This document shows, piece by piece, positions 27,007-35,688 of a stretch of DNA of 55,840 nucleotides. Positions within the stretch are counted from its first letter, which is position 1. The number at the start of each line of letters is the position of its first letter. Origin of the DNA: Nocardioides agariphilus (GTDB lineage Bacteria; Actinomycetota; Actinomycetes; Propionibacteriales; Nocardioidaceae); NCBI RefSeq assembly GCF_015352445.1, contig NZ_JADKPO010000029.1, forward strand, positions 1 through 55,840. Reading direction: 5' to 3'. The notes beneath the pieces are model-generated. The model saw only the letters and a program-made list of their open reading frames with translations. It was not told the DNA's origin and did not search any database. Made by a program: the position numbers and the translations under genes.

Positions 27007-28083
27007 GTGGCTCTCACCATCGGCATCGTCGGCCTGCCCAACGCGGGCAAGTCGACCCTCTTCAACGCGCTGACCAAGAACGACGTGCTCGCGGCGAACT
27101 ACCCCTTCGCGACCATCGAGCCCAACGTCGGCGTGGTCGCCGTGCCCGAGCCGCGCCTGGGCAGGCTGGCCGAGCTCTTCGAGTCGGCGCGCGTGGTGCC
27201 GGCCACGGTCGAGTTCGTCGACATCGCGGGCATCGTCCGGGGCGCGTCCGAAGGCGAGGGGCTGGGCAACAAGTTCTTGTCCCACATCCGGGAGTCCGCG
27301 GCGATCTGCCAGGTGACACGGGTCTTCCGCGACGCCGACGTCACCCACGTCGACGGTGAGGTCAACCCCGGCAACGACATCTCCACGATCCAGACCGAGT
27401 TGATGCTGGCGGACCTCCAGACCGTCGACAACGCGCTGCCGCGCCTGGAGAAGGAAGCGCGGATCAAGAAGGAGACCGCCCCCAAGGCGGCTGCGGTCCG
27501 CGAGGCCAAGGAGGCGCTGGAGTCCGGCACGCCGATCATCGCCACGAAGATCGACCGCGACCTGTTGCGCGAGCTCTCGTTGCTGACGGCCAAGCCCTAC
27601 CTCTACGTCTTCAACTGCGACGCCGACGAGCTGGGCGACGAGGCGCTGAAGAACGAGATGCGCGTGCTCGTTGCGCCGGCCGAGGCGATCTTCCTCGACG
27701 CGAAGTTCGAGTCCGAGCTGGTCGAACTCGACGACGAGGACGAGGCCCGCGAGATGCTGCGGGAGATGGGCGTTGACGAGCCCGGTCTCGACACCCTCGC
27801 CCGGGTCGGCTTCGACACCCTCGGCCTGCAGACCTACCTCACCGCCGGCCCCAAGGAGTCGCGCGCCTGGACGATCCGCAAGGGGGCCACGGCGCCCGAG
27901 GCCGCCGGTGTCATCCACACCGACTTCCAGCGCGGCTTCATCAAGGCCGAGGTCGTGTCGTACGACGACCTGATGGCCGCCGGCTCCATGCTCAAGGCCC
28001 GTGAGGCCGGCAAGGTACGCATGGAGGGCAAGGACTACGTGATGGCCGACGGTGACGTGGTGGAGTTCCGCTTCAACGTGTGA
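27007..28083 (+). CDS. ychF: redox-regulated ribosome-associated GTPase/ATPase YchF
   Basis: A 358-residue Obg-like P-loop ATPase (OLA1/YchF). The P-loop is GLPNAGKSTLFN, the G2/G3 segments include ANYPFATIEPN and VDIAGIVRGASEGEGLGNKFL, and a coiled coil is inserted at about 130-200. The TGS domain ends in the conserved FRFNV. It starts at GTG 27007. In actinobacteria it normally follows ispH and DUF6542. Its final codons double as the left end of a putative integration site, and the sequence is recreated at 37379-37396. Confidence 0.96.
   Translation: MALTIGIVGLPNAGKSTLFNALTKNDVLAANYPFATIEPNVGVVAVPEPRLGRLAELFESARVVPATVEFVDIAGIVRGASEGEGLGNKFLSHIRESAAICQVTRVFRDADVTHVDGEVNPGNDISTIQTELMLADLQTVDNALPRLEKEARIKKETAPKAAAVREAKEALESGTPIIATKIDRDLLRELSLLTAKPYLYVFNCDADELGDEALKNEMRVLVAPAEAIFLDAKFESELVELDDEDEAREMLREMGVDEPGLDTLARVGFDTLGLQTYLTAGPKESRAWTIRKGATAPEAAGVIHTDFQRGFIKAEVVSYDDLMAAGSMLKAREAGKVRMEGKDYVMADGDVVEFRFNV
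28065..28083. other. putative attachment site, left copy (ychF 3' end)
   Basis: GTTCCGCTTCAA (28065-28076) plus GT after one variable base recurs at 37378-37392. Both copies encode FRFNV-stop in frame. This is what is expected when an element integrates at the 3' end of a protein-coding gene and restores its last codons. The 97-bp gap that follows, to hsdM, shows no gene. Confidence 0.6.
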
Positions 28084-28180
28084 ATCAGTGCGTTTGCGCA
28101 GGCCAGATGGGTGTAGCGGATCCCGGTCCTCACCAACTCTGCAAGCAAATCAGGTGCGAGGGGCGAGCGCCGAGCGACGA

Positions 28181-29671
28181 TCAGGAGTTGGCGGAAGACG
28201 CTTCGAGTGCGGCGGCGACGGCCTCGAACTCGGCGAGCGCGGCCGTCAGGTCCTCGACGATCTCGCGGGCGATGACCTCCGGCGCCGGTAGGTTGTCGGC
28301 GTCTTCGAGCGACTCGTCGCGCAACCAGGTGATGTCGAGGTTGGCCTTGTCGCGGGCCACGAGCTCGTCGTACGTGAACGACGTCCACCGCTCGGACTCC
28401 ACCCGCTCCGCGCGGTCCTTGCCGGACAGGTACGACGTCACGAAGTCATCGAGGTCTGCCCGGCGCAGCGGGTTCTGCTTGAGCGTGAAGTGCATGTTGG
28501 TCCGGAAGTCGTAGACCCACAGCTTCTGGGTCCAGGGCTGCTCGGCCGCTGGCTTCTTGTCGAAGAAGAGCACATTGGCCTTCACCCCGGGGGCGTACCA
28601 GATGCCGGTCGGAAGCCGGATCATCGTGTGCAGATCGAAGTCCGCGAGCAGCTTGCGGCGCAGCGTCTCGCCGGCACCGCCCTCGAACAGCACGTTGTCG
28701 GGCAGGACGACCGCGGCGCGACCGTTGATGTCCAGGATCGTCATGATGTGCTGCAGGAAGTTGAGCTGCTTATTGGACGTCGTCACGACGAAGTCCTGGC
28801 GCTCGATGTCGCGGTCTTCGCGCACGGCCCGTCCGTCCGCGCCGACCATGGTGAGCGACGACTTGCGGCCGAACGGCGGGTTCGTGAGCACCACGGACCA
28901 GCGCTGCCCGGGGTCGGCGATCAGGGAGTCGCGTACGTCGATGAGGGAGTCGCCGTTCGGTGTCCCGATGCCGTGCAGCAGCAGGTTCATCGCAGCCAGC
29001 CGAGCGGTGCCGTCGACGAGCTCGTAGCCGGAGATGAACTCGTCGCGGAGGTGATCGCGCTCGGTCGGCGTGAGGCTGGCGGCGTCGCGGGAGGCGTGCT
29101 CGTGGGCGACCAGGAGGAAGCCGCCGGTGCCGCAGGCGGGGTCGACGACCGTGTCAGTGGGCTTGGGGTCGATGACGTCGACGATCGCCCGGATCAGCTC
29201 GCGGGGCGTGAAGTACTGGCCGGCGCCGGAGCCCTTGTCGGAAGCGCCCTTCGACAGCAGTTCCTCATAGGCGTCTCCCTTGAGGTCAGTGCCGGAGGCT
29301 GACCAGTTTTCCTGGTCGATGAGGTCGACGATGAGTCGCTTGAGCTTGGCCGGGTCCTGGATCCGGTTCTGGGCCTTCCGGAAGATCGTGCCGAGCGTGC
29401 CCGGTTGTTGTGCAAGACCAACCAGAATCTGGGTGTATGTGACCTCCAGCTCCGTGCCTTCGGCGTCGAGGAGCTTCTGCCACGAGTACTCGGGCGGCAC
29501 GATCTGTTGCGGGTTCAGCCTCCGGGTAGCCCGCTCGTGGGCCATCTTGAGGAACAGCAGGTACGTCAGCTGCTCGGTGTACTCGATGACGCCCACGCCG
29601 TCGTCGCGCAGGACGTTGCAGTAGGACCAGAGCTTGTCGACGAGGCGGCGGGAGTCAGGCGTAGTACTCAT
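28181..29671 (-). CDS. hsdM: type I restriction-modification DNA methyltransferase subunit
   Basis: A 496-residue N6-adenine methyltransferase. The HsdM N-terminal helical domain (residues 1-130, KLWSYCNVLRDDGVGVIEYTEQLTYLLFLKMA) precedes the catalytic domain with SAM motif I DPACGTGGFLL and motif IV NPPFGRKSS. With HsdS it methylates the target; with HsdR it forms the restriction complex. It is the last gene of the six-gene operon, 9 bp after the small-protein gene. It is normally adjacent to hsdS, but here three genes separate them. Confidence 0.96.
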   Translation of the reverse strand: MSTTPDSRRLVDKLWSYCNVLRDDGVGVIEYTEQLTYLLFLKMAHERATRRLNPQQIVPPEYSWQKLLDAEGTELEVTYTQILVGLAQQPGTLGTIFRKAQNRIQDPAKLKRLIVDLIDQENWSASGTDLKGDAYEELLSKGASDKGSGAGQYFTPRELIRAIVDVIDPKPTDTVVDPACGTGGFLLVAHEHASRDAASLTPTERDHLRDEFISGYELVDGTARLAAMNLLLHGIGTPNGDSLIDVRDSLIADPGQRWSVVLTNPPFGRKSSLTMVGADGRAVREDRDIERQDFVVTTSNKQLNFLQHIMTILDINGRAAVVLPDNVLFEGGAGETLRRKLLADFDLHTMIRLPTGIWYAPGVKANVLFFDKKPAAEQPWTQKLWVYDFRTNMHFTLKQNPLRRADLDDFVTSYLSGKDRAERVESERWTSFTYDELVARDKANLDITWLRDESLEDADNLPAPEVIAREIVEDLTAALAEFEAVAAALEASSANS

Positions 29672-29680
29672 AGGTTGCTT

Positions 29681-30046
29681 TCACTTGGCCGGCCAGAAGG
29701 CGAGCTTCTGGTCGACGGTTGGTTTGGGTGTGAGCAGGTTCAATTCGACGGCGAGGCGATAGAACCCACTTCCGGCGTAGTTCTCGTTGAGATAGAGCAC
29801 GATGGACGAGACGAGGGCCCCGACCACGGGCAACTGCTCCCGGGCGACCTCGCCAAGAAGCGATCCCATGGCCGCGCGCTCGCTGTCTTTGCTGAAGTCG
29901 AAGGGACGGGCCCCCGTACGCCGGTGAAGCACCGAGTTCAGCTCGGTATAGGACGTAGTGCGGCCCAAGCGAGCCTGCTCGGCCAGGAACTCTGATGTCG
30001 TCGCGACCAGCTCGGTCCACTCCGAGCCTTCTCGCCCCCAGATCAT
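29681..30046 (-). CDS. small protein of unknown function inside the hsd operon
   Basis: A 121-residue soluble protein I cannot assign to a named family. A helix-turn-helix-like stretch GRTTSYTELNSVLHRRTGARPFD at residues 29-51 faintly recalls the winged-helix DNA-binding part of alkyltransferase-like proteins. VVGALVSSIVLYLNENYAGSGFYRLA at 74-99 is well-ordered and hydrophobic. Its ATG overlaps the stop of the preceding nuclease-like gene by 4 bp, and hsdM follows after 9 bp, so it is made with the restriction proteins. A role in specificity, DNA binding or control of restriction is a guess from context. Confidence 0.75.
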   Translation of the reverse strand: MIWGREGSEWTELVATTSEFLAEQARLGRTTSYTELNSVLHRRTGARPFDFSKDSERAAMGSLLGEVAREQLPVVGALVSSIVLYLNENYAGSGFYRLAVELNLLTPKPTVDQKLAFWPAK

Positions 30047-30708
30047 GTGGCACCACCGATCGGCACGACCAATGCGCGAAAGGTGCCGGCCGGACTTGAG
30101 TCCACGCGCGAGAAGTCCGACCAGCGAAGTTCGTAAGTTCCGCGCAGAGTCAACGGGGTCTCACGGCCTCTCGAGGTACCACCGGTGTTCGGTCCCCATC
30201 GTCGTTCGCCAGCAAGGACGTTGCCCTCGAAGAGGCGGAACGCATCCGCATTCGTGATGCGCCCATGCGTCGAAGCCCGCCAGTACGCGGCCTCGTTCGT
30301 CATTGCAATGACCAACCCGGCCCAACCTGAGCGCTCGCCAACGAAGCGCTCGACGCGTGCGATGTCCTTGACGACGTCGTAGGCGCGCAGATCCGACGCG
30401 CCGTGGTTCTTCAACGCGAAGGATTCACCTCGGTGCGCACCCGCCCAGAGTCGTGTCATGTACTTGAGCTCGACAGCCAGGCCACGCGGAGAATCTGGAT
30501 CGATCAGTTCCAGGTCGAGACGAACACCCGGCTCGGGGTGGGTCTCGAGCCGGACCTCCAGACCGGGATTCAGCGTCTTTGCCTCCCATGCGAACGCGAA
30601 CTGGAAGTCTGCCTCCGAATGGAACACCGCTCTACGTTCAGCCAGGGAGGCAAGCACTGCGTAGGGGTCGATGAGCCCTTCGCTCGGCGTGTGGTCGGTC
30701 GCGATCAT
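30043..30708 (-). CDS. putative PD-(D/E)XK-fold nuclease-like protein inside the hsd operon
   Basis: A 221-residue protein without a recognised name. Residues 32-90 fit the PD-(D/E)XK core: a helix with Glu (HSEADFQFAFAWEAK), a strand with Asp (VRLDLELIDPD) and a following strand with GLAVELKYM, whose E-x-K would complete the metal site. The remainder is mixed alpha/beta with AGLVIAMTNEAAYW, a later strand typical of such folds. It is adjacent to the GIY-YIG gene (1-bp junction) and overlaps the next gene by 4 bp. A structure prediction would settle the fold; nuclease activity is inferred only. Confidence 0.65.
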   Translation of the reverse strand: MIATDHTPSEGLIDPYAVLASLAERRAVFHSEADFQFAFAWEAKTLNPGLEVRLETHPEPGVRLDLELIDPDSPRGLAVELKYMTRLWAGAHRGESFALKNHGASDLRAYDVVKDIARVERFVGERSGWAGLVIAMTNEAAYWRASTHGRITNADAFRLFEGNVLAGERRWGPNTGGTSRGRETPLTLRGTYELRWSDFSRVDSSPAGTFRALVVPIGGAT

Positions 30709-31614
30709 CTACTCCACGCCCCGGCTCTCCCAGTCGCCGAAGGTCTCGCTGCCCGCGACCCACTCGCGGCGGCCGTTGCAGGAGCGACCGAGCGCGACAG
30801 CTCCCGCTGTCGAGGGAGAGGAGAACACGACATCGCGGGCGAGGCGACCTTTGCCGTTCTCGACGACGATCGACCCGTCAGTGACCAACTGTTCGTGTTG
30901 GGCTCGGTAGGAGGCGTACGCCTTCTGTGTGCTGTCGGCTTTGCCGACGCCGTGCCACGACGCGACGACGATCGAGCCGGCAAGCATGGTGAACTCGCCG
31001 TCGACTTGCTGTGCCTGGGCGTCAACGCCGAGTTTGGCCTGGCGCAGCCGGAAGACCGGAGACTCCGTGCTCTCCGCGAGGGGCGCCGTCGACGGCTTTG
31101 GCGGCCGCACCCGGATCGCATTGACGCCGAGGACGGGCAGGACGATCTGGAGTTGCGACAGGAAATAGTCCATGTCTGAGGCATCCGCCTCGGGCAGCGC
31201 CGGTACAGGCGGCGCGGTGCCGTTCTCCAAACTCACCCGGCCGGCCTGCGTGGCGAGCGAAATGAGCCGCGACTCCAGGTAGCGACCGTGGGACTTGGTG
31301 AGATTGGTGTCCTTGGACGTGACGAGGACGACGCGATCCCAGTAGTCCTTGTTGACGTCGCGGTTGTGATATCGCAGGCGGTCGGCCACGACGTCGGCCT
31401 CACCGATGTAGCAGCGGGTGTCGCCGATCGCGGCTTCGTCGTCACCCAACAGCAGGTAGACGCCAGTGCGCTGAGCCTCATCGCGCTTCAACAGATCGGC
31501 CAGGTCGGAACGGCGGCCAGACAGCACGTGGCCGGTCCAGTTGGTGATCTCCGCCGTCGTCAGGCCTCCCGGTGTGCCGTCGACGAGGAACAGCTTGATC
31601 TGTTTGCCACTCAC
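30709..31614 (-). CDS. GIY-YIG nuclease with C-terminal DUF4357
   Basis: A 301-residue protein. An N-terminal GIY-YIG endonuclease domain (about residues 45-140) shows GVYLLLGD (GIY), CYIGEAD (YIG), the catalytic-helix Arg in VADRLRYHN, and the metal-binding Glu in RYLESRLI. A C-terminal DUF4357 domain spans about 215-300 (SYRAQHEQLVTDGSIV, ARDVVFSSPSTAGAVALGRSCNGRREWV). GIY-YIG/DUF4357 proteins occur beside type I restriction systems but their role is unknown. The start overlaps the hsdS stop by 4 bp. Confidence 0.88.
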   Translation of the reverse strand: MSGKQIKLFLVDGTPGGLTTAEITNWTGHVLSGRRSDLADLLKRDEAQRTGVYLLLGDDEAAIGDTRCYIGEADVVADRLRYHNRDVNKDYWDRVVLVTSKDTNLTKSHGRYLESRLISLATQAGRVSLENGTAPPVPALPEADASDMDYFLSQLQIVLPVLGVNAIRVRPPKPSTAPLAESTESPVFRLRQAKLGVDAQAQQVDGEFTMLAGSIVVASWHGVGKADSTQKAYASYRAQHEQLVTDGSIVVENGKGRLARDVVFSSPSTAGAVALGRSCNGRREWVAGSETFGDWESRGVE

Positions 31615-32864
31615 GCGCCGATCATCTCCTCGGCCTCCGACAAGTCGGTTGGATCGCCGGTGAGGCGGCCCGAGAAGGCGGCGCCAAGCAGGGAGCGGCG
31701 CAAGGCAGAGGATCGGGCGACGGCACGATTAACTTCGAGAGCCAGTTGCAGAAGGGCATCGCGCGACTCCCGGACCGCGGTCGTGACTCGTTCCTGGTCT
31801 GCCAAGCTCGGCACTGGGACCCGCACCGCCGCGAGGTCCTTCTGGTTGACCTTGTAGATACCGGCAGTCGTCTTGGCCGCCTGCTCGATCTGACGTCGAA
31901 CGCCGGGCGCGTTCCAGACGTAGGCCAGAAACTCAGGGTGGATCCGGGTGAGGTCAGGTCGTGCCCGGATCAATGTGTCAGGGAACGCGACGGCGTCTGG
32001 CTCGTCGGTGATGAGCCCTCCGCGGCCAACGAGTCGGAGGCTGCCGTTGCCGCGGGCAATCAGGAAGTCGCCCCGCTCGACCAGGAAGCGCCTGGCGTCG
32101 GCCGCTGTCCATGCGCCGGGCTTCCGCTCGGCCAAGTCGATGTGGCCATCGCGCAGGGCAGTAAGGCGCAGAACCGGGAACCCGTCCTCTTGGGTCGGGA
32201 CTGACTTACCGTTTGCGAGACCGTCGGCGAGGAGCTCAGCGAACGGGAGCTCCGCACTCTCCAACGCCGCGAGTGCGCTCACAAGCAGTTGGTCGTACAA
32301 CACGTTGCCACGTCGCTGAGCTGCTTCGAGGTAGGCGTCAGCGGCGTCAAGGCGGGAGAGGTGGTCCTCGAGGAGGTCGACGATGCGATGCTGCTCAGCG
32401 AGGGGCGGAAGGGGGAGCATGATTCGCTTGAGTTTGGTGACGCTTAGTGTGTGGAGGCCACTGGTCGAGCTGGCGACTCGCGAGAGTTCGTCCCTAATCG
32501 TGGGGGAGTTCCAGAGCAGCCCGAGGTAGCGCTCATAGAGGTCGGGTGCTGGCCGTACACGGATGAGGTGGTTCTGGTGGACCGCATCCTTGATCGAGCC
32601 GTCCCAGACTGCGGCGCGGCCTATCTGGCTCGCCGACCCATTGCCTTCGACGACCAGGAGATCGCCTCGCTCGAGGCGAAAGCGGTCGAGTTCACCGTCG
32701 AAGAGTTCCACCGCGTGAACGTCACTTAGGTCTAGGCCGGACGCCGTCACGTTCGAAACCCGAAGGAATGGGAATGCGTTGTCCCGGGGTGCACGTTTGG
32801 GCTGCTTCTGGATACCGCCCTGGATCTCGGCTACCGCGTCCAGCGGAACTTCTGGCCACGTCAT
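31611..32864 (-). CDS. hsdS: type I restriction-modification specificity subunit
   Basis: A 417-residue HsdS that recognises a bipartite DNA target. Two target-recognition domains (about 5-160 and 215-380) are each followed by a conserved helix: PLPPLAEQHRIVDLLEDHLSRLDAADAYLEAA in the middle and VPVPSLADQERVTTAVRESRDALLQL at the end. The ATG at 32864 overlaps the hsdR stop (ATGA). A 472-residue frame extending upstream runs through hsdR and is rejected. The two recognition domains are intact, so specificity should be functional. Confidence 0.95.
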   Translation of the reverse strand: MTWPEVPLDAVAEIQGGIQKQPKRAPRDNAFPFLRVSNVTASGLDLSDVHAVELFDGELDRFRLERGDLLVVEGNGSASQIGRAAVWDGSIKDAVHQNHLIRVRPAPDLYERYLGLLWNSPTIRDELSRVASSTSGLHTLSVTKLKRIMLPLPPLAEQHRIVDLLEDHLSRLDAADAYLEAAQRRGNVLYDQLLVSALAALESAELPFAELLADGLANGKSVPTQEDGFPVLRLTALRDGHIDLAERKPGAWTAADARRFLVERGDFLIARGNGSLRLVGRGGLITDEPDAVAFPDTLIRARPDLTRIHPEFLAYVWNAPGVRRQIEQAAKTTAGIYKVNQKDLAAVRVPVPSLADQERVTTAVRESRDALLQLALEVNRAVARSSALRRSLLGAAFSGRLTGDPTDLSEAEEMIGA

Positions 32865-35653
32865 GCCGTGAGCTCCGAGTTCAGTTCGTCGATGAGCTCG
32901 GCCGCGCGGTCGCCGAGGTCGCGTAGGGCGCCATCGGTGCCGCCGCGCTCGGTGAAGGGGGCGTCGTCGAGGTCCTCCGTGCGGATGCCGGCGGAGTTCG
33001 CGATCACCTTGACCATGTTGTCGAGCCACCAGCGCTCTGTGTCCGTGAACGTGACGCCGGCCTGCTCCTGCTGGGCCAGCCAGGCGGCGTACCTCTCCTC
33101 TACTCGTTCGACGTAGGGGATCAGCTTGTCGTCGACACCGACGGTGTAGCGGACCAACGAGACGAGGTCCGTCAACGTGTGGTGGTGGTTTCGAGACGGG
33201 CGCTGCGCGCCCTCCTCAACCACCGAGTCTTGATACTCGGGATTGAGGGCGACGTAGGCGTTCCAGATGATGTCGGGTGTCCAGTTGTAGGGAGGTCGTG
33301 CGATGCGGTCCGCGAGCTCTTTGATGTCGCTGAAGGAGATCCGTCGTTCCTTGGCTTCGGTGAGGAGCTGGATGGCGGTGATCTCGGCGCGGTGCTCGTC
33401 GAGGTAGGCGCGCCAGGACTCGACGACGGATGTTGCCTTGCTGGGGTCGACCACGCCGTACGCATCGAGCAGTACGTCGGCGGAGACCTCGTCGACCACC
33501 CGGTCGTGGACGCGGCGGAGCTCGAGGATGCGGGCGCGCAGGTCCGGATTCGATGCGAGTGACTTCACGGCGTCGATGATCAGCTGCTGACGGACCGCGT
33601 CCGGGTCCTCGGCACCCTCGATGGCTTCGGCCTGCCGGTCGGGGTCGACGGCATCCACGAGGTGGCGGACCACCTTCCGCACAGACCCGCCGGCGACGGA
33701 GTCGAGCTCGGTGCGCTCCTCGGGAGTCAGCTGGTGTTCGAGGGCGGCGAGCCGTGATGCGAGGGTTGCCGTCTCGTCCTCGGTGATGGTCAGATTGGCG
33801 GCCTTCTCCAGCAGCTTCTGGAGGCTGACCGACTTCTCGCGGTTGAGCGGCGGCTCGACGAAGTCGTGCTCGGTGACCCCGATGGCGTCGATGAGCACGA
33901 AGCGGGTCTTGTTCTTGGCGTCGGGGGTGACTGCCCGGAAGTCGGCTGAGGGGATGGTGCGGGCGCCGCGGCCCTTCATCTGCTCGAAGTATTGCGGCGA
34001 GCGCACGTCTCGCATGAAGAACACGCACTCCAGCGGCTTCACGTCAGTTCCGGTGGCGATCATGTCGACGGTGACCGCGATCCGGAGAGCCGGGCTGGTG
34101 CGGAAGGCGGCGAGCTGCTGGTCTGCGTTGCGGGCGGTGTAGGTGATCTTGGCGGCGAAGTCATTGCCCTTGCCGAACACCTCGCGCACCTGGGTGACGA
34201 TCTCCTCGGCGTGGGCGTCGTCCTTGGCGAAGATGAGAGTCTTCGGCACCGTCGACCGTGCCGGGAAGATCTCGGTGAAGAGCTTGTCCCGGAACGTCTC
34301 CAGCACGGTGCGGATCTGGTCGGTCGCGGTCACTGCGCGGTCGAGCTGACCGCTGGTGTACTCGAGGTCCTCGTCCAGCGCCTCGTAGCGCTGGGCGCGG
34401 GTGCGCCGGTCGACCTTCGGGACGACCGTCCCGGCTTCGATCGTCGAACCCTGGTCGCTGATCTGGGTCTTGATCCGGTAGATGTCGAAGTCGACGTTGA
34501 CGTTGTCGGCCACAGACTGCGGGTAGGTGTACTCCGAGACGAGGTTCTGCTTGAAGAACCCGAAGGTCTGCTTGCCAGGGGTCGCGGTGAGGCCGACCAC
34601 GTGGGCGTCGAAGTACTCCAGGACGCCGCGCCACTGGCCATAGATCGAACGATGGGCCTCGTCCACGACTATCAGGTCGAACGTCTCCGGTGGGATGTCG
34701 GCGTTGTAGGCGACGGTGACCGGGGCGTCGGGCACCCAGCCGTCCAGCCCTGGATCATCAGCGTCGTCGTCGAATGCCTCGTTGCGCAGTGCCTTGAAGA
34801 CGCGCTGGATGGTGGAGATCGCGAGGGCCGTCGACTCCGGCATCGGGCCGCGGTTGAGGCGGTTGACGTTGTAGAGCTCGGTGAACCGGCGGCCGTCGTC
34901 GGGGGTGCGGTAGTTCTCGAACTCGCCCATCGTCTGCTTGGCCAGGTTGTTCCGGTCGACCAGGAACAGGATGCGGTCGAATCCGCCGAACTTCAGCAGC
35001 CGGTAGGACAACGTCACGGCCGCGAAGGTCTTGCCGGCACCGGTCGCCATCTGCACCAGGCTCCGGTCGTAGCGCTGCTCGCGCAGGCTCTGCTCGACGC
35101 CGTTGATGGCCTCGATCTGTGCCGGCCGTAGGGGAGTGGTGTCCAGCGGTGGCATCGCGGTGACCTTGCCCCGCCAGGTCGGGTGTTCCTCGTCCTTCCC
35201 TCGAAGGGTCTTGGCGAGGGTGGCCGCCTTGGGGAAGTTGAAGATTCGGCGAGCCCGCGGCTCGGGATCGAAACCGTTGGTGAAGTGGGTCTCGGTGCCG
35301 CTGGCCTCGAAGACGAAGGGGAGCCGGCCGTCCTTGGTCTGGGCCGCCAACCTGACGTCCGCCGGGAGTCCTTCGGCGTACATCGCGGACTGCCACTCGA
35401 CACCTGAGAGAGGAGTGCCCTCCGGCTTGGCCTCGATCACCCCCACGACCCGTTGGTCGACGTAGAGCAGGTAGTCGGCTCGACCGTGTCCGGTCGCCAT
35501 CGTTGCCTCGCGGCGCGCGACGCCTTGCGCTGCGAAGAGGTTAAGCGACCTGCTGTCCTGGACCGACCAGCCCGCGTCGGTGAGCTGGCGGTCGATCAAT
35601 ACGCGGGCGCGCGCCTCCGCGGCAAGGCGGTTGGCGTCGTTCCCGAGGTTCAT
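32861..35653 (-). CDS. hsdR: type I restriction enzyme motor/nuclease subunit
   Basis: A 930-residue translocase-endonuclease. The N-terminal PD-(D/E)XK domain has GRADYLLYVDQRVVGVIEAKPEG. The helicase motor has Walker A ATGAGKTFAA, motif II VVDEAHRSIYG, motif III LTATPGKQ, and motif VI QMKGRGARTI. A helical C-terminal region binds the methyltransferase core. It is the first gene of the operon. Only 35 bp separate it from divergent DUF3024, so its promoter must lie in or near that gene. Residues about 810-823 (VEEGAQRPSRNHH) are encoded by an inserted REP-like palindrome. Confidence 0.95.
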   Translation of the reverse strand: MNLGNDANRLAAEARARVLIDRQLTDAGWSVQDSRSLNLFAAQGVARREATMATGHGRADYLLYVDQRVVGVIEAKPEGTPLSGVEWQSAMYAEGLPADVRLAAQTKDGRLPFVFEASGTETHFTNGFDPEPRARRIFNFPKAATLAKTLRGKDEEHPTWRGKVTAMPPLDTTPLRPAQIEAINGVEQSLREQRYDRSLVQMATGAGKTFAAVTLSYRLLKFGGFDRILFLVDRNNLAKQTMGEFENYRTPDDGRRFTELYNVNRLNRGPMPESTALAISTIQRVFKALRNEAFDDDADDPGLDGWVPDAPVTVAYNADIPPETFDLIVVDEAHRSIYGQWRGVLEYFDAHVVGLTATPGKQTFGFFKQNLVSEYTYPQSVADNVNVDFDIYRIKTQISDQGSTIEAGTVVPKVDRRTRAQRYEALDEDLEYTSGQLDRAVTATDQIRTVLETFRDKLFTEIFPARSTVPKTLIFAKDDAHAEEIVTQVREVFGKGNDFAAKITYTARNADQQLAAFRTSPALRIAVTVDMIATGTDVKPLECVFFMRDVRSPQYFEQMKGRGARTIPSADFRAVTPDAKNKTRFVLIDAIGVTEHDFVEPPLNREKSVSLQKLLEKAANLTITEDETATLASRLAALEHQLTPEERTELDSVAGGSVRKVVRHLVDAVDPDRQAEAIEGAEDPDAVRQQLIIDAVKSLASNPDLRARILELRRVHDRVVDEVSADVLLDAYGVVDPSKATSVVESWRAYLDEHRAEITAIQLLTEAKERRISFSDIKELADRIARPPYNWTPDIIWNAYVALNPEYQDSVVEEGAQRPSRNHHHTLTDLVSLVRYTVGVDDKLIPYVERVEERYAAWLAQQEQAGVTFTDTERWWLDNMVKVIANSAGIRTEDLDDAPFTERGGTDGALRDLGDRAAELIDELNSELTA
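33184..33224. repeat. REP-like palindrome inside hsdR
   Basis: The sequence starts GGTGGTTTCGAGACGGGCG and ends GCCCTCCTCAACCACC. It is the inverse-orientation form of the element at 103-139, with a GCGC-rich loop. It is read through in frame by hsdR, adding about 14 residues just before the conserved TLTDLVSLVR segment. Confidence 0.75.
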
Positions 35654-35688
35654 GGTGCCTCGTAGGTTATGCGCTATGGACTGGTGTG

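Noticed and set aside
31611-33029. 472-residue form of HsdS
   Set aside because: The extra N-terminal residues overlap the end of hsdR and are Arg/His-rich. The ATG at 32864 in an ATGA overlap is the sensible start.
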